A stretch of DNA of 64,000 bases from Nocardiopsis flavescens. Lineage in GTDB: Bacteria > Actinomycetota > Actinomycetes > Streptosporangiales > Streptosporangiaceae. Below, piece after piece: positions 23,801-32,106 of this stretch (the first letter of the stretch is position 1; every line of letters starts with the position of its first letter). Made by a program: the position numbers and the translations under genes. Below the pieces are notes generated by a model. It saw only the letters and a list, made by a program, of their open reading frames with translations, did no database searches and had not been told where the DNA came from. Location of the stretch: assembly GCF_900141985.1 (NCBI RefSeq), contig NZ_FQZK01000015.1, forward strand, positions 62,001 to 126,000, given 5' to 3'.

Positions 23801-24680
23801 CAGTGGGGAAGCCGGTCTGCGGAACACGGTGGCCCAGGCCCTCGCGCACGCCGGGGACGGCGCCGCCGCCTCGGCCATGGCGACGGGAGGTTCCGCCGCG
23901 CAGGAACGGCAGGCGATGACGGCCGTCGCGGCCGGTCTCGCCCGCCACCGCCCCGACGAGGCGGAACGCATGGCCGTCCCCCTGGTAGAGGCCCTGGCGG
24001 GCAGGATCGCCCCCGGCAGCCCGCTCCGCGTCCTTCCCGAGCTGGCGGCCCTTCTCCTGGCCTTCCCGGACATCCGCGCTCCGGAGCCGCGCCTGCGCGA
24101 CGCACTCCACCGCGCTGTGCAGCACCTGGCCGGCTCACCGATGTCTCCACCCGCGCCCTCCCTGGTCGTCCTCGCCCTGCTGGAACAACTCGGCTGCCTC
24201 ACCGAGGAGGACGGCGACACCGTCACCGGTCTGCGGGACCGGTGGCGGCGTTCGCACCGGTCGGCACAGGACCACAGCGCCGAACTCGTCCTGTACGCCG
24301 CGATGGAGGGGGACACCGCAGCCCTGTGGCGGCGGGCCGACGCGGTACCGACCCCGCGGGCGCGGTCGGAGGCGCTCGGGGCCGCGGCCGCGTACCTGGC
24401 GGGTGCCCCGGCGGCACTGTCCACGGACGGCCGGGCCGGCGACCGCGTGCTCCGTACCTGTCTGGCCCTGGCCCGCGCCGCCGCTGACGGCGCTCCCCCG
24501 GACGAGGAGACGGCCCGGGACATCGTGCGCGGGCTCGCGGAGGCCGACGTGTGGCCCCACACGATCCCGGTACTGCCCCTGCTCGCCCCGGATGCGCTGC
24601 CCCGTCTCGTCGCACTAGCCGGGGACCCCGCCTGGGGCGCCGGCGGGCCGGATACGGCGGGCGGGCCGTCCCTGCCCTGA
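20892..24680 (+). CDS. STAND-type NTPase with N-terminal HTH-like domain
   Basis: A 1262-residue protein. Residues about 25-65 (SLGVARTTWQKWLDGSVPD) resemble the helix-turn-helix found at the start of many actinobacterial STAND proteins. A charged linker follows. The P-loop NTPase domain has Walker A AEAPVGKS at about 164-171 and Walker B RRLVLIVDGLDDD at about 246-258. The last 800 residues are alanine-rich helical repeats of TPR type, the usual ligand-sensing part. STAND proteins are switches that oligomerise on recognising an invader. No nuclease, TIR or protease domain is seen, so the output must come from the HTH or a partner. The GTG at 20892 has AGAGAGG upstream; an earlier GTG at 20832 lacks a spaced site. 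Divergent from the Cascade operon. Confidence 0.75.
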   Translation: MSASSGDARDKLKVMLGKAKSDAKLDPGQVKSLGVARTTWQKWLDGSVPDQTEKFLSVVRRLEQVIGHPVYPEALWRETLRAAQEERAQEANAGRRHSALARTKAEAEKKAKEKGGPGFVSDHSTTLCLSVPDTVRGRENERTIMNAFVKASGPEAPSYRCWQAEAPVGKSVLLADYIRRYPPPKCDILSFFVSPAEGTDTRASFAEELAGQIHKLFDREKRVPHNVRGWRQLFAEAAQKSKDLGRRLVLIVDGLDDDVAWSGLKGEDGAPTAGAREPAEHELAPGSIAALLPAAPPSGMRVIVSLRRSVRLPDDIPEKRHPLRQAENFHELRPVAGLAPAERSPAPPTDPLGRPVAELLAVAGGGLRVQDLAELTGLPGERIDRLFAGPAGRAVVLDDPVRQTYALAGSGLVDAVRAGLGDAGVLRRTGELLSWSRAWGARGWPDGTPPFPLKQQLRLLTDDAERTAYALDLPRLRRLSATFGPDVALGRLTAFADEAGPDGTAEGLAKLIPLSAVRALVRRESREVPDGSPALFVRLGVAERARALARSAPTPILRAVHLAEAAAQMADAGIPGVDAVVGEAAEWLDGDRVDRGSPGAHREAGPYERLLGSAATLMKLHDRGTARPLLLAVAHDPAADSALLVRAAGLLAADRDPATVEALFGRAQTLSMGNTRAQAAAVDLWGALARAVPDRGPEAGDLIQAVCEAVDPADELEKVDVLIAGISALANLPAKRSRQAVKLKHRAEARIVEAITTFEERPEELSEEDRAHLRRGMGGTLARFAQAVSEAGITRASLDDAASLWAPWIDGDRRGSLGEPLAERAQGVVESIQAGWAESDARTSTPKKTKNRSEDRSDRDEPAHLSLLREAEEQQEKGNLSRGRELLEECLRRRPVPEAPLPVPGPWTVELCHALGLAGEFPPAEAVVADLSDTGSRARHLGSLSLGCSLGGFREAGARYAREAADLVSDSGEAGLRNTVAQALAHAGDGAAASAMATGGSAAQERQAMTAVAAGLARHRPDEAERMAVPLVEALAGRIAPGSPLRVLPELAALLLAFPDIRAPEPRLRDALHRAVQHLAGSPMSPPAPSLVVLALLEQLGCLTEEDGDTVTGLRDRWRRSHRSAQDHSAELVLYAAMEGDTAALWRRADAVPTPRARSEALGAAAAYLAGAPAALSTDGRAGDRVLRTCLALARAAADGAPPDEETARDIVRGLAEADVWPHTIPVLPLLAPDALPRLVALAGDPAWGAGGPDTAGGPSLP

Positions 24681-24702
24681 ACGGGACACGAAGGCACCGG
24701 TT

Positions 24703-24731
24703 CCCGAGTCGGCCCCGGAGGTCGGCTCGGG
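24703..24731 (+). terminator. Hairpin after the STAND gene
   Basis: CCCGAGTCGGCC (24703-24714) pairs with GGTCGGCTCGGG (24720-24731), 12 bp with two G-T pairs, 23 bases after the stop. There is no T-run, as is common in high-GC actinobacteria. Confidence 0.45.
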
Positions 24732-24803
24732 TGCTGGTACATAAGTCGACTAATCACTTTGTGGAATAAGATGCCGTCCTGGCCACGAGGTGAGGAGTCC
24801 GGG

Positions 24804-25583
24804 ATGGGTCCTGGGGACAGGGTGCGCTACGTCGCGATCGGCGACAGCCACACCGAGGGCGTCGGGGACGGGGACGACGTCCTGGGGGTGCGCGGCTGGG
24901 CCGACCGGCTGGCCGAGAGGATGGCGGCGACCGGGGCGCGGGTGGAGTACGCGAACCTGGCGATCCGGGGCCGGCTGGCCGCGCGGGTGCGCGCCGAGCA
25001 GCTGGAGCCCGCGCTGGCCCTGGAGCCGACCGTGGCCACGGTGTTCGCCGGGGTCAACGACGTGATCCGCTCCGGGTACGACGCCGGGGCGGTGATCGGC
25101 GAGCTGGAGGCGATGTTCGCCGCGCTGACCGGCGCGGGCGCCCGGGTGGCGACGCTGACCTTCCCCGACATCGCCAGGGTGGCCCCGCTGGCGCGCCCCC
25201 TGGTGCCGCGGGTGCTGGACTTCAACGAGCGGATCCGGGCGGCGGCCGGGCGCCACGGCGTGGTGGTGGCCGACGTGGCGCGGTACGAGATCTCGACCGA
25301 CCGCCGCCTGTGGGCGACCGACCGGCTGCACTGCACCCCGCTGGGGCACGACCGGATCGCGGGGGCGCTGGCCTCGGCGCTGGAGCTGCCCGGCGCCGAC
25401 GACGCGTGGACGCTGCCGCTGCCCGTGCTGCCCCGGCCGGGCAGGCTGCCGGCGGCGGCCGACGAGATCCGCTGGCTGGGCGCGTTCCTGGGACCGTGGG
25501 TGGTGCGGCGGCTGCGCGGCCGGTCCTCCGGCGACGGCCGGGTGGCCAAGCGCCCGGGGCTGCTGCCCGTCGAGACCGGCTGA
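24804..25583 (+). CDS. SGNH/GDSL-family hydrolase
   Basis: A 259-residue esterase/lipase-type hydrolase, cytoplasmic because no signal peptide is seen. The four SGNH blocks are in order: GDSHTEG (catalytic Ser, near residue 12), NLAIRG, GVND, and DRLHCTPLGH with the Asp-His pair. The substrate is unknown; relatives act on acyl or acetyl esters. The ATG at 24804 has GAGGAG six bases upstream. It stands alone between the STAND locus and the fadH operon. Confidence 0.82.
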   Translation: MGPGDRVRYVAIGDSHTEGVGDGDDVLGVRGWADRLAERMAATGARVEYANLAIRGRLAARVRAEQLEPALALEPTVATVFAGVNDVIRSGYDAGAVIGELEAMFAALTGAGARVATLTFPDIARVAPLARPLVPRVLDFNERIRAAAGRHGVVVADVARYEISTDRRLWATDRLHCTPLGHDRIAGALASALELPGADDAWTLPLPVLPRPGRLPAAADEIRWLGAFLGPWVVRRLRGRSSGDGRVAKRPGLLPVETG

Positions 25584-25626
25584 CCCGGGGCGCACCCGGT
25601 CCCCCGGGTCGGCCTGCGACCCATTT

Positions 25627-25640
25627 TGCAACTTGTTGCA
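25627..25640. promoter_or_regulatory. Probable PadR operator
   Basis: TGCAACTTGTTGCA is a perfect 14-base palindrome 61 bases upstream of the dienoyl-CoA reductase gene. The PadR gene downstream in the same direction is the likely binder; PadR sites are often TGCA-ended dyads. Confidence 0.5.
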
Positions 25641-25700
25641 TAATGAGGGTGCGGGCCGCCCGGACAGCGGGCCGCGAGGCACCCCGCGCGAGGAGGCACG

Positions 25701-27716
25701 ATGACCGACTACCCCCACCTGCTGGCCCCCCTGGACTTGGGCTTCACCACCCTGCCCAACCGGGTCATCATGGGCTCGATGCACCTGGGCCTGGAGGAGC
25801 ACCCCGGCGGCTTCGAGCGCATGGCCGCCTTCTACGCCGAGCGCGCCCGCGGCGGCGCCGGCCTGATCATCACCGGCGGCATCGGCCCCAACGACCACGG
25901 GACCACCTTCAAGGGCGCCGCCAAGCTCACGAACGCCGACGAGGTCGCACAGCACCGGGTCGTCACCGGGGCGGTGCACCGCGAGGGCGGCCGCATCGCC
26001 ATGCAGATCCTGCACACCGGCCGCTACGCCTTCAACGAGGACCTCGTCGCCCCCAGCGCGCTCCAGGCCCCCATCAACCCGTTCACCCCGCGCGAGCTCA
26101 CCGCCGACGAGGTCGAGCGGACCGTCGGGGACTTCGCACGCACCGCCGCCCTGGCCCGCGAGGCCGGGTACGACGGCGTCGAGATCATGGGTTCCGAGGG
26201 CTACCTCGTCAACCAGTTCATCGCCGCCGCCACCAACCGGCGCGACGACGCCTGGGGCGGCTCCTACGAGAACCGCATGCGCTTCCCCGTGGAGATCGTG
26301 CGCCGGGTCCGCGAGGCGGTCGGCACCGACTTCATCATCGTCTACCGCCTGTCCATGCTCGACCTGGTCCCGGACGGCTCCACGTTCGAGGAGGTCGTCC
26401 GGCTCGCCAGGGCCGTCGAGGAGGCCGGGGCCACCATCATCAACACCGGCATCGGCTGGCACGAGGCGCGCATCCCCACCATCGCCACCTCCGTGCCGCG
26501 CGGCGCCTACGGCTGGGTGACCGAGAAGCTCATGGGCGAGGTGTCCGTCCCCCTGGTCGCGGTCAACCGCATCAACACCCCCGAGGTGGCCGAGCGGATC
26601 ATCGCGGACGGCCGGGCCGACATGGTCGCCCTGGCCCGCCCCTTCCTCGCCGACCCGGAGTTCGTGGCCAAGGCCGCCGCCGGGCGCGCCGAGGAGATCA
26701 ACACCTGCATCGGCTGCAACCAGGCCTGCCTGGACCACACGTTCAGCCTCAAGATCACGTCCTGCCTGGTCAATCCGCGTGCCTGCCACGAGACCGAGCT
26801 GGTGCTCTCCCCCACCCGCCTGCGCAAGCGGATCGCCGTGGTCGGCGCGGGCCCGGCCGGGCTGGCGTTCTCGGTGTCGGCCGCCGAACGCGGCCACGGG
26901 GTGACCCTGTTCGACGCCGCCGACGACATCGGGGGGCAGCTGAACATGGCCCGCCGGGTGCCGGGCAAGGAGGAGTTCGACGAGACCCTGCGCTACTTCC
27001 GGGTCCGGCTCGACCGGCTCGGCGTCGACGTGCGCCTCAAGACCGAGGCGACCCCCGACGACCTCGCCGGATACGACGAGGTCGTGCTGGCCACCGGCGT
27101 CTCCCCCCGGACTCCGGAGATCCCCGGCATCGACCACCCCAAGGTCGTCGGCTACGTCGACGTCCTGCGCGGGAACGCCGAGGTGGGCGAGCGCGTCGCC
27201 GTCATCGGCGCGGGGGGCATCGGGTTCGACGTCGCCGCGTTCCTCACCGACGACGGCGGGAACGCGTCCCTGGACCCGGCCGAGTTCTTCCGCCGGTGGG
27301 GCGTGGACACCGCGCACACCGCCCCCGGCGGGCTGCGCGCCCCCGAGCGCCCGGCCCCGCCGCGCCGCGTCCACCTGCTCCAGCGCAAGACCGGCAAGGT
27401 CGGCGCGGGCCTGGGCAAGACCACCGGGTGGATCCACCGGCTGGAGCTGCGGCACCGCGGGGTGGATACGCTGGCCGGGGTGGAGTACACCCGCGTCGAC
27501 GACGAGGGCCTGCACATCGCGGTCGACGGCGAGGCACGGGTGCTGGAGGTGGACACCGTCGTGGTGTGCGCCGGCCAGGAGCCGCGCCGCGGCCTGGCCG
27601 ACGCGCTGGCCGAGCGCGGGGTGCGGACCCATCTCATCGGCGGCGCCGACGTGGCCGCCGAGCTGGACGCCAAGCGCGCCATCGACCAGGGCACCCGCCT
27701 GGCCGCCGCCCTGTAG
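25701..27716 (+). CDS. fadH: 2,4-dienoyl-CoA reductase (NADPH), FadH type
   Basis: The 671-residue flavoprotein reduces 2,4-dienoyl-CoA during breakdown of unsaturated fatty acids. An Old-Yellow-Enzyme barrel with FMN comes first (residues 1 to about 330; GRYAF is near residue 112). The [4Fe-4S] cluster motif CIGCNQACLD plus a further Cys follows at about 336-352. The NAD(P)/FAD domains have GAGPAGL and GAGGIGFD. Length and order match FadH. The nearest alternative is an enoate or trimethylamine-dehydrogenase-like reductase. A TGCAAC-type operator precedes it and a PadR gene follows. Confidence 0.88.
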   Translation: MTDYPHLLAPLDLGFTTLPNRVIMGSMHLGLEEHPGGFERMAAFYAERARGGAGLIITGGIGPNDHGTTFKGAAKLTNADEVAQHRVVTGAVHREGGRIAMQILHTGRYAFNEDLVAPSALQAPINPFTPRELTADEVERTVGDFARTAALAREAGYDGVEIMGSEGYLVNQFIAAATNRRDDAWGGSYENRMRFPVEIVRRVREAVGTDFIIVYRLSMLDLVPDGSTFEEVVRLARAVEEAGATIINTGIGWHEARIPTIATSVPRGAYGWVTEKLMGEVSVPLVAVNRINTPEVAERIIADGRADMVALARPFLADPEFVAKAAAGRAEEINTCIGCNQACLDHTFSLKITSCLVNPRACHETELVLSPTRLRKRIAVVGAGPAGLAFSVSAAERGHGVTLFDAADDIGGQLNMARRVPGKEEFDETLRYFRVRLDRLGVDVRLKTEATPDDLAGYDEVVLATGVSPRTPEIPGIDHPKVVGYVDVLRGNAEVGERVAVIGAGGIGFDVAAFLTDDGGNASLDPAEFFRRWGVDTAHTAPGGLRAPERPAPPRRVHLLQRKTGKVGAGLGKTTGWIHRLELRHRGVDTLAGVEYTRVDDEGLHIAVDGEARVLEVDTVVVCAGQEPRRGLADALAERGVRTHLIGGADVAAELDAKRAIDQGTRLAAAL

Positions 27717-27761
27717 CCGCGCCCGCCCGCCCGGCCCGCGACCCGAACCTGGAACGCGCAC

Positions 27762-28340
27762 ATGTCCCTGCCCCACGCCCTGCTGACCGCCCTGCTGGAG
27801 AAGCCCTCCTCCGGGTCCGAGCTGACCCGGCGGTTCGACCGCTCCATCGGCTACTTCTGGTCGGCCACCCACCAGCAGATCTACCGGGAGCTGGGCAAGC
27901 TGGAACAGGCCGGGCTGATCCGCGCGCTGCCCTCGCCGGTCCCCACCCGGGGGCAGCGCAAGGAGTACGAGGTGCTGCCCGAGGGCCGGGCGGAGCTGCG
28001 GGCCTGGGTGGACCGCCGCGAGGACCCCCGGGTGTCCCGGGACCCGCTGCCGCTGCGCCTGCGCGCCGCCGGCGTGGTGGGCGTCGGCGACCTGCTCCCC
28101 GAGCTGGTCCGCCACCGGGACCTGCACCGCGCCCGGCTGGAGGAGTACCGGGAGTTCGAGCGGCGGGACTACCCCGGGGGTCCGCGCACCGAACAGGAGC
28201 GCGTCCAGCTGCTGGTGCTGCGCGGCGGCATCGACATGGAGACCGGCTGGGTGTCCTGGCTCACCCGCGCCGTCGAGGAGCTGTCCGGGACGGCCGGGGC
28301 GCCGGAGGCCGGGGGCTCAGCCGACGGGGACGTGTCCTGA
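27762..28340 (+). CDS. PadR-family transcriptional regulator
   Basis: A 192-residue regulator. The PadR winged helix is at residues 1-85 (ALLTALLEKPSSGSELTRRF, then HQQIYRELGKLEQAGLI), and the Vir_C-like helical dimer domain fills the rest. It is 45 bases after fadH and probably co-transcribed, acting on the palindrome at 25627. Its last 24 bases overlap the end of the convergent ROK gene. Confidence 0.87.
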   Translation: MSLPHALLTALLEKPSSGSELTRRFDRSIGYFWSATHQQIYRELGKLEQAGLIRALPSPVPTRGQRKEYEVLPEGRAELRAWVDRREDPRVSRDPLPLRLRAAGVVGVGDLLPELVRHRDLHRARLEEYREFERRDYPGGPRTEQERVQLLVLRGGIDMETGWVSWLTRAVEELSGTAGAPEAGGSADGDVS

Positions 28341-29564
28341 CTCGGACAGGCCCTCGGGCAGCCGCAGCCCGGGCGTGCGCAGCGGGGTGAGCCGGGAGCG
28401 CAGCACCATCGCGGCCGCGCCGATCGCCGGGGCGGTGTCGGCGAACTCCGACAGCCGCACCCGCACCGGCTCGCCCTGGCGCCCCGCGAACGCCGACTCC
28501 AGCTCCCCGCGCACCGCCGGGAGGTAGGTCGCGCCCGCGACCGCCTGTCCGGCCCCGGTGAGCACCACCAGGTCCGGGTCCAGCACCCCGACCAGGGTGC
28601 GCACCGCCACCGCCGTGTACCGGGCGGAGCGCTCCAGCAGGGCCCGCGCCGCGGCGTCCCCCTCCCGGGAGGCCCGCACCACCGCCGCGAACCCCGCGGT
28701 CACCGGGACCGCGCCGTCCCCGCCGGCCGGCGCCGCGCCGCGCGCGCCGGCGCGGGCCGCGGCGACCACGGCGGCCGGCCCCGCCACCGCTTCCAGGCAG
28801 CCCCGCGCCCCGCAGCCGCAGGGCGGGCCGTCGACCTCCACGCACACGTGCCCGAGCCCGCCGGCCCGGCCGTGCGCGCCCCGGTAGGGGACCCCGTCGA
28901 CCAGCACCCCCGCGCCGAGCGTCGCGCCGGTGTGCACCGCCACCAGGACCGAGGAGCGGCCGGCGGACCCCGACCAGTACTCGCCCAGCGCGGCGGCGGT
29001 GGCGTCGTCGCCGGTGACCACGGCCAGCCCGGACGCCCGCTCCAGCTCCCGTGCCCCGGCCGGGTCGCCCTGGGCCGACACCAGCCCGATGCCCAGCAGC
29101 AGCCGCCGGTCCACACCGGCCCCCTCGACCAGGGCGTCCACCCGGCGGGCCGTGTGCCCGGGGTCCCCGGCGGGGCCGGCGCCCGGGCTCCCGGCGTGGG
29201 CCGTGCGGGACACGACCGCGCCGGTCAGGTCGGTGAGCGCGTAGGTGGCGCCGCCCGCGTCCAGGTGCACGCCGACGGCGTACCGGGAGGCGGGGGCCAG
29301 GCGCAGCAGGACCCGGGGCTTGCCGCCGGTGGACTCGGCGCGGCCGGCCTCGGTCACCAGGCCGTCGGCGAGCAGCCCGCGCACCACCGTGGAGACGGTG
29401 GCCGCGGTCAGCCCGGTGGCGCCCGCCAGGCCGGACCGGCTGATGGTCCCGGCCGCCCTGATGACGTCCAGGACCGTCGCCCGGCTCGACGTGTGGGGAG
29501 TGGCCCGACCCAAGGGAACCTCCGGCTGTACCGCGTGTTCGGTGCGCACCAGGGTAGCCGCCAC
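28317..29564 (-). CDS. ROK-family transcriptional repressor
   Basis: A 415-residue protein. An N-terminal MarR-like winged helix (VLDVIRAAGTISRSGLAGAT) is followed by a ROK sugar-kinase-like fold with the zinc motif CGCGARGCLE. ROK repressors respond to sugars or sugar phosphates. Divergent from the beta-mannosidase gene, with a 70-base shared spacer, so it probably represses that gene. The predicted GTG start has AAGGGCGG upstream. The stop overlaps the PadR gene tail to tail. Confidence 0.87.
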   Translation of the reverse strand: MAATLVRTEHAVQPEVPLGRATPHTSSRATVLDVIRAAGTISRSGLAGATGLTAATVSTVVRGLLADGLVTEAGRAESTGGKPRVLLRLAPASRYAVGVHLDAGGATYALTDLTGAVVSRTAHAGSPGAGPAGDPGHTARRVDALVEGAGVDRRLLLGIGLVSAQGDPAGARELERASGLAVVTGDDATAAALGEYWSGSAGRSSVLVAVHTGATLGAGVLVDGVPYRGAHGRAGGLGHVCVEVDGPPCGCGARGCLEAVAGPAAVVAAARAGARGAAPAGGDGAVPVTAGFAAVVRASREGDAAARALLERSARYTAVAVRTLVGVLDPDLVVLTGAGQAVAGATYLPAVRGELESAFAGRQGEPVRVRLSEFADTAPAIGAAAMVLRSRLTPLRTPGLRLPEGLSESGHVPVG

Positions 29565-29571
29565 CCCGCCC

Positions 29572-29600
29572 TTGACTTACTTAGTTCACTGAAGAAAGAA
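29572..29600 (+). promoter_or_regulatory. Mannosidase promoter with possible ROK operator
   Basis: TTGACT (29572-29577) is a good -35; AAAGAA-like bases about 17 bases on could be the -10. Between them CTTAGTTCACTGAAG (29580-29594) is an imperfect dyad, well placed for the divergent ROK repressor. Confidence 0.4.
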
Positions 29601-29634
29601 TCCTGGCACCACCGGCTCGCACACGAGGAGCAGC

Positions 29635-32106
29635 ATGCTCAGCCACACCCTCCACGACGGCTGGCGCCTGACCGCCACCGCCGGGCCCGTCCCCGGGGAC
29701 ATCGCCGACCGGGAGATCCCCGCCGCGGTTCCCGGGAGCACCCACCTGGACCTGCTCGCCGCCGGGCTCATCCCGGACCCCTACCTGGACGCCGCCGAGG
29801 CCGAGCTCACCTGGGTGCACCGCACCGACTGGCGCTACACCCTCGTCTTCGAGGCCGACGCCCCCGCCGACGGCGAGCGCGTCGACCTGGCCTTCGACGG
29901 GCTGGACACCGTCGCCACCGTCACCCTCAACGGGCAGGTGCTCGGCACCGCGGCCAACATGCACCGCTCCCACCGGTTCGACGCCCGCGCCGCCCTGCGC
30001 GCCGGGAGCAACGAGCTGACCGTGGACCTGCGCTCCGCCCTGGAGTACGCCGAGGAGGAGCGCGAGCGCCTCGGCGCCCGCCCGCACACCAACACGCACC
30101 CCTACAACATGGTCCGCAAGATGGCCTGCTCCTTCGGCTGGGACTGGGGGCCCGACCTCCAGACCGCCGGGATCTGGAAGCCCGTGCGCCTGGAGCGCTG
30201 GACCACCGCACGCCTGGCCCGGGTCCGCCCCCTGGTCACCGTGGACGCCGACGGCACCGGCCGGGTCGAGGTCCACGCCGACCTCGAACGCGCCGGGGAC
30301 GGGACCCCCCTCGTCCTCACCGCCGCGGTCGCCGGGCGCACCGCCACCGCGACCCTGGCCGCCGACGCGTCATCGGGCACCGTCACCGTCGAGGTCCCCG
30401 GAGCCGACCTGTGGTGGCCCGTCGGCCACGGCGGCCAGCCGCTGTACGACCTCGACCTCACCCTCGCCGCCCGGGACGGCGCCGACGCCCTGGACACCGC
30501 GCACCGCCGCATCGGCTTTCGCACCGTCACCGTGGACACCGAGCCCGACGAGCACGGCACCCCCTTCACCGTCTCCGTCAACGGCCGACCGGTCTTCGTC
30601 AAGGGCGCCAACTGGATCCCCGACGACCACTTCCTCACCCGGATCACCCGCGAGCGCCTCGAACACCGTGTCGGCCAGGCCGTCGACTCGCACATGAACA
30701 TGCTGCGGGTCTGGGGCGGCGGCATCTACGAGACCGAGGACTTCTACGACGTCTGCGACGAACGCGGCGTCCTCGTCTGGCAGGACTTCCTGCTGGCCTG
30801 CGCGGCCTACCCCGAGGAGGACCCGCTCTGGGGCGAGTTCGAGGCGGAGGCCCGCGAGAACGTCGCCCGCCTGTCCTCCCACGCCTCCCTCGCCCTGTGG
30901 AACGGCGGCAACGAGAACCTCTGGGGCCACGAGGACTGGGGCTGGAAGGACCGGCTGGGCGACCTCACCTGGGGCCACCGGTACTACACCGAGCTCTTCC
31001 CGGCCGTGGTCGCCGAACTCGACCCCACCCGGTTCTACGCCGACGGCAGCCCCTACTCCCCGGGACTCACCGCCGAGGAGTCCCACCCCAACGCCGAGGC
31101 GCACGGCACCCGCCACGAGTGGGACGTGTGGAACCGCACCGACCACCGCGCCTACCGCGACATCGTGCCCCGCTTCTGCTCCGAGTTCGGGTTCCAGGGG
31201 CCGCCCACCTGGTCCACCCTCACCGAGTGGATCCACGACGAGCCGCTCACCCCCGAGTCCCCCGTCTTCCTCCTCCACCAGAAGGCCGAGGACGGCAACG
31301 GCAAGCTCTCCCGCGGCCTGTCCATGCACCTGCCCACGCCCACCACCTTCGCCGACTGGCACTGGGCCACCCAGCTCAACCAGGCCCGCGCGGTGGCGGT
31401 CGGGGTGGAGCACTACCGGTCCTGGTGGCCGCGCACCGCCGGCTCCCTGGTCTGGCAGCTCAACGACTGCTGGCCGGTCACCTCCTGGGCCGCCGTGGAC
31501 GGGCAGGGGCGGCGCAAGCCCCTCTGGTACGCGCTGCGCGACGCCTACGCCCCCCGCCTGCTCACCCTCCAGCCCCGCGACGGGCGCCTCGTCCTCATCG
31601 CGGTCAACGACACCGACGAGCCGTGGGAGGCCCTGCTGCGGGTGGAGCGCCGGGACTTCGCGGGCGGGATACTGGACGGGACCGAGACCGCCCTGTCCGT
31701 GCCCGTCCGGGCCACGGCCGAGTACGAACCGCCCCGGTCGCTGCTCGCGGCCGCCGACGACACCCGGGAGGTGCTGGTGGCCACCGCCGGAGAGACCCGC
31801 CTGGTGCGCCCCTTCCGCGAGGACGTCCACCTGGCCTACGACACCGACGCGCTCACGGCCGAGGCCGAGCCCGCCCCCGGCGGGTACAGCGTGCGGGTGA
31901 GCGCGTCCTCGCTCGCCCGCGGCGTGTCCGTGCTCGCCGACCGGGTCGCCCCCGACGCCGAGGTGGACGACATGCTCGTCGACCTGCTGCCGGGCGAGAC
32001 GCACACCTTCCTGGTGCGCACCGCGGCCGAGGTCGACCCGCAGGAGTTCACCCGCGGACCGGTGCTGCGCAGCGCCGCCTCCCTGCACCCCCGCGGGAAG
32101 CGATGA
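29635..32106 (+). CDS. Beta-mannosidase, glycoside hydrolase family 2
   Basis: The 823-residue enzyme releases mannose from the non-reducing end of manno-oligosaccharides. A sugar-binding sandwich starts at DGWRLTA, with the beta-mannosidase-type NTHPYNMVRKM and CSFGWDWGP. The barrel has WNGGNENLWGHEDWGWKD (acid/base Glu427) and the nucleophile in CSEFGFQGPP (Glu517). No signal peptide, so imported oligosaccharides are the likely substrate. It is coupled by ATGA to a LacI-like sensor protein and faces a ROK repressor. Confidence 0.9.
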   Translation: MLSHTLHDGWRLTATAGPVPGDIADREIPAAVPGSTHLDLLAAGLIPDPYLDAAEAELTWVHRTDWRYTLVFEADAPADGERVDLAFDGLDTVATVTLNGQVLGTAANMHRSHRFDARAALRAGSNELTVDLRSALEYAEEERERLGARPHTNTHPYNMVRKMACSFGWDWGPDLQTAGIWKPVRLERWTTARLARVRPLVTVDADGTGRVEVHADLERAGDGTPLVLTAAVAGRTATATLAADASSGTVTVEVPGADLWWPVGHGGQPLYDLDLTLAARDGADALDTAHRRIGFRTVTVDTEPDEHGTPFTVSVNGRPVFVKGANWIPDDHFLTRITRERLEHRVGQAVDSHMNMLRVWGGGIYETEDFYDVCDERGVLVWQDFLLACAAYPEEDPLWGEFEAEARENVARLSSHASLALWNGGNENLWGHEDWGWKDRLGDLTWGHRYYTELFPAVVAELDPTRFYADGSPYSPGLTAEESHPNAEAHGTRHEWDVWNRTDHRAYRDIVPRFCSEFGFQGPPTWSTLTEWIHDEPLTPESPVFLLHQKAEDGNGKLSRGLSMHLPTPTTFADWHWATQLNQARAVAVGVEHYRSWWPRTAGSLVWQLNDCWPVTSWAAVDGQGRRKPLWYALRDAYAPRLLTLQPRDGRLVLIAVNDTDEPWEALLRVERRDFAGGILDGTETALSVPVRATAEYEPPRSLLAAADDTREVLVATAGETRLVRPFREDVHLAYDTDALTAEAEPAPGGYSVRVSASSLARGVSVLADRVAPDAEVDDMLVDLLPGETHTFLVRTAAEVDPQEFTRGPVLRSAASLHPRGKR

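Noticed and set aside
24750..28127. Open frame of 1125 codons on the minus strand opposite the GDSL and fadH genes
   Set aside because: It is the antisense of well-supported genes and has no recognisable domain.
28848..32102. Upstream extension of the LacI-like protein through the mannosidase gene
   Set aside because: Arg/Pro-rich out-of-frame translation; the ATGA overlap at 32103 gives the natural start.
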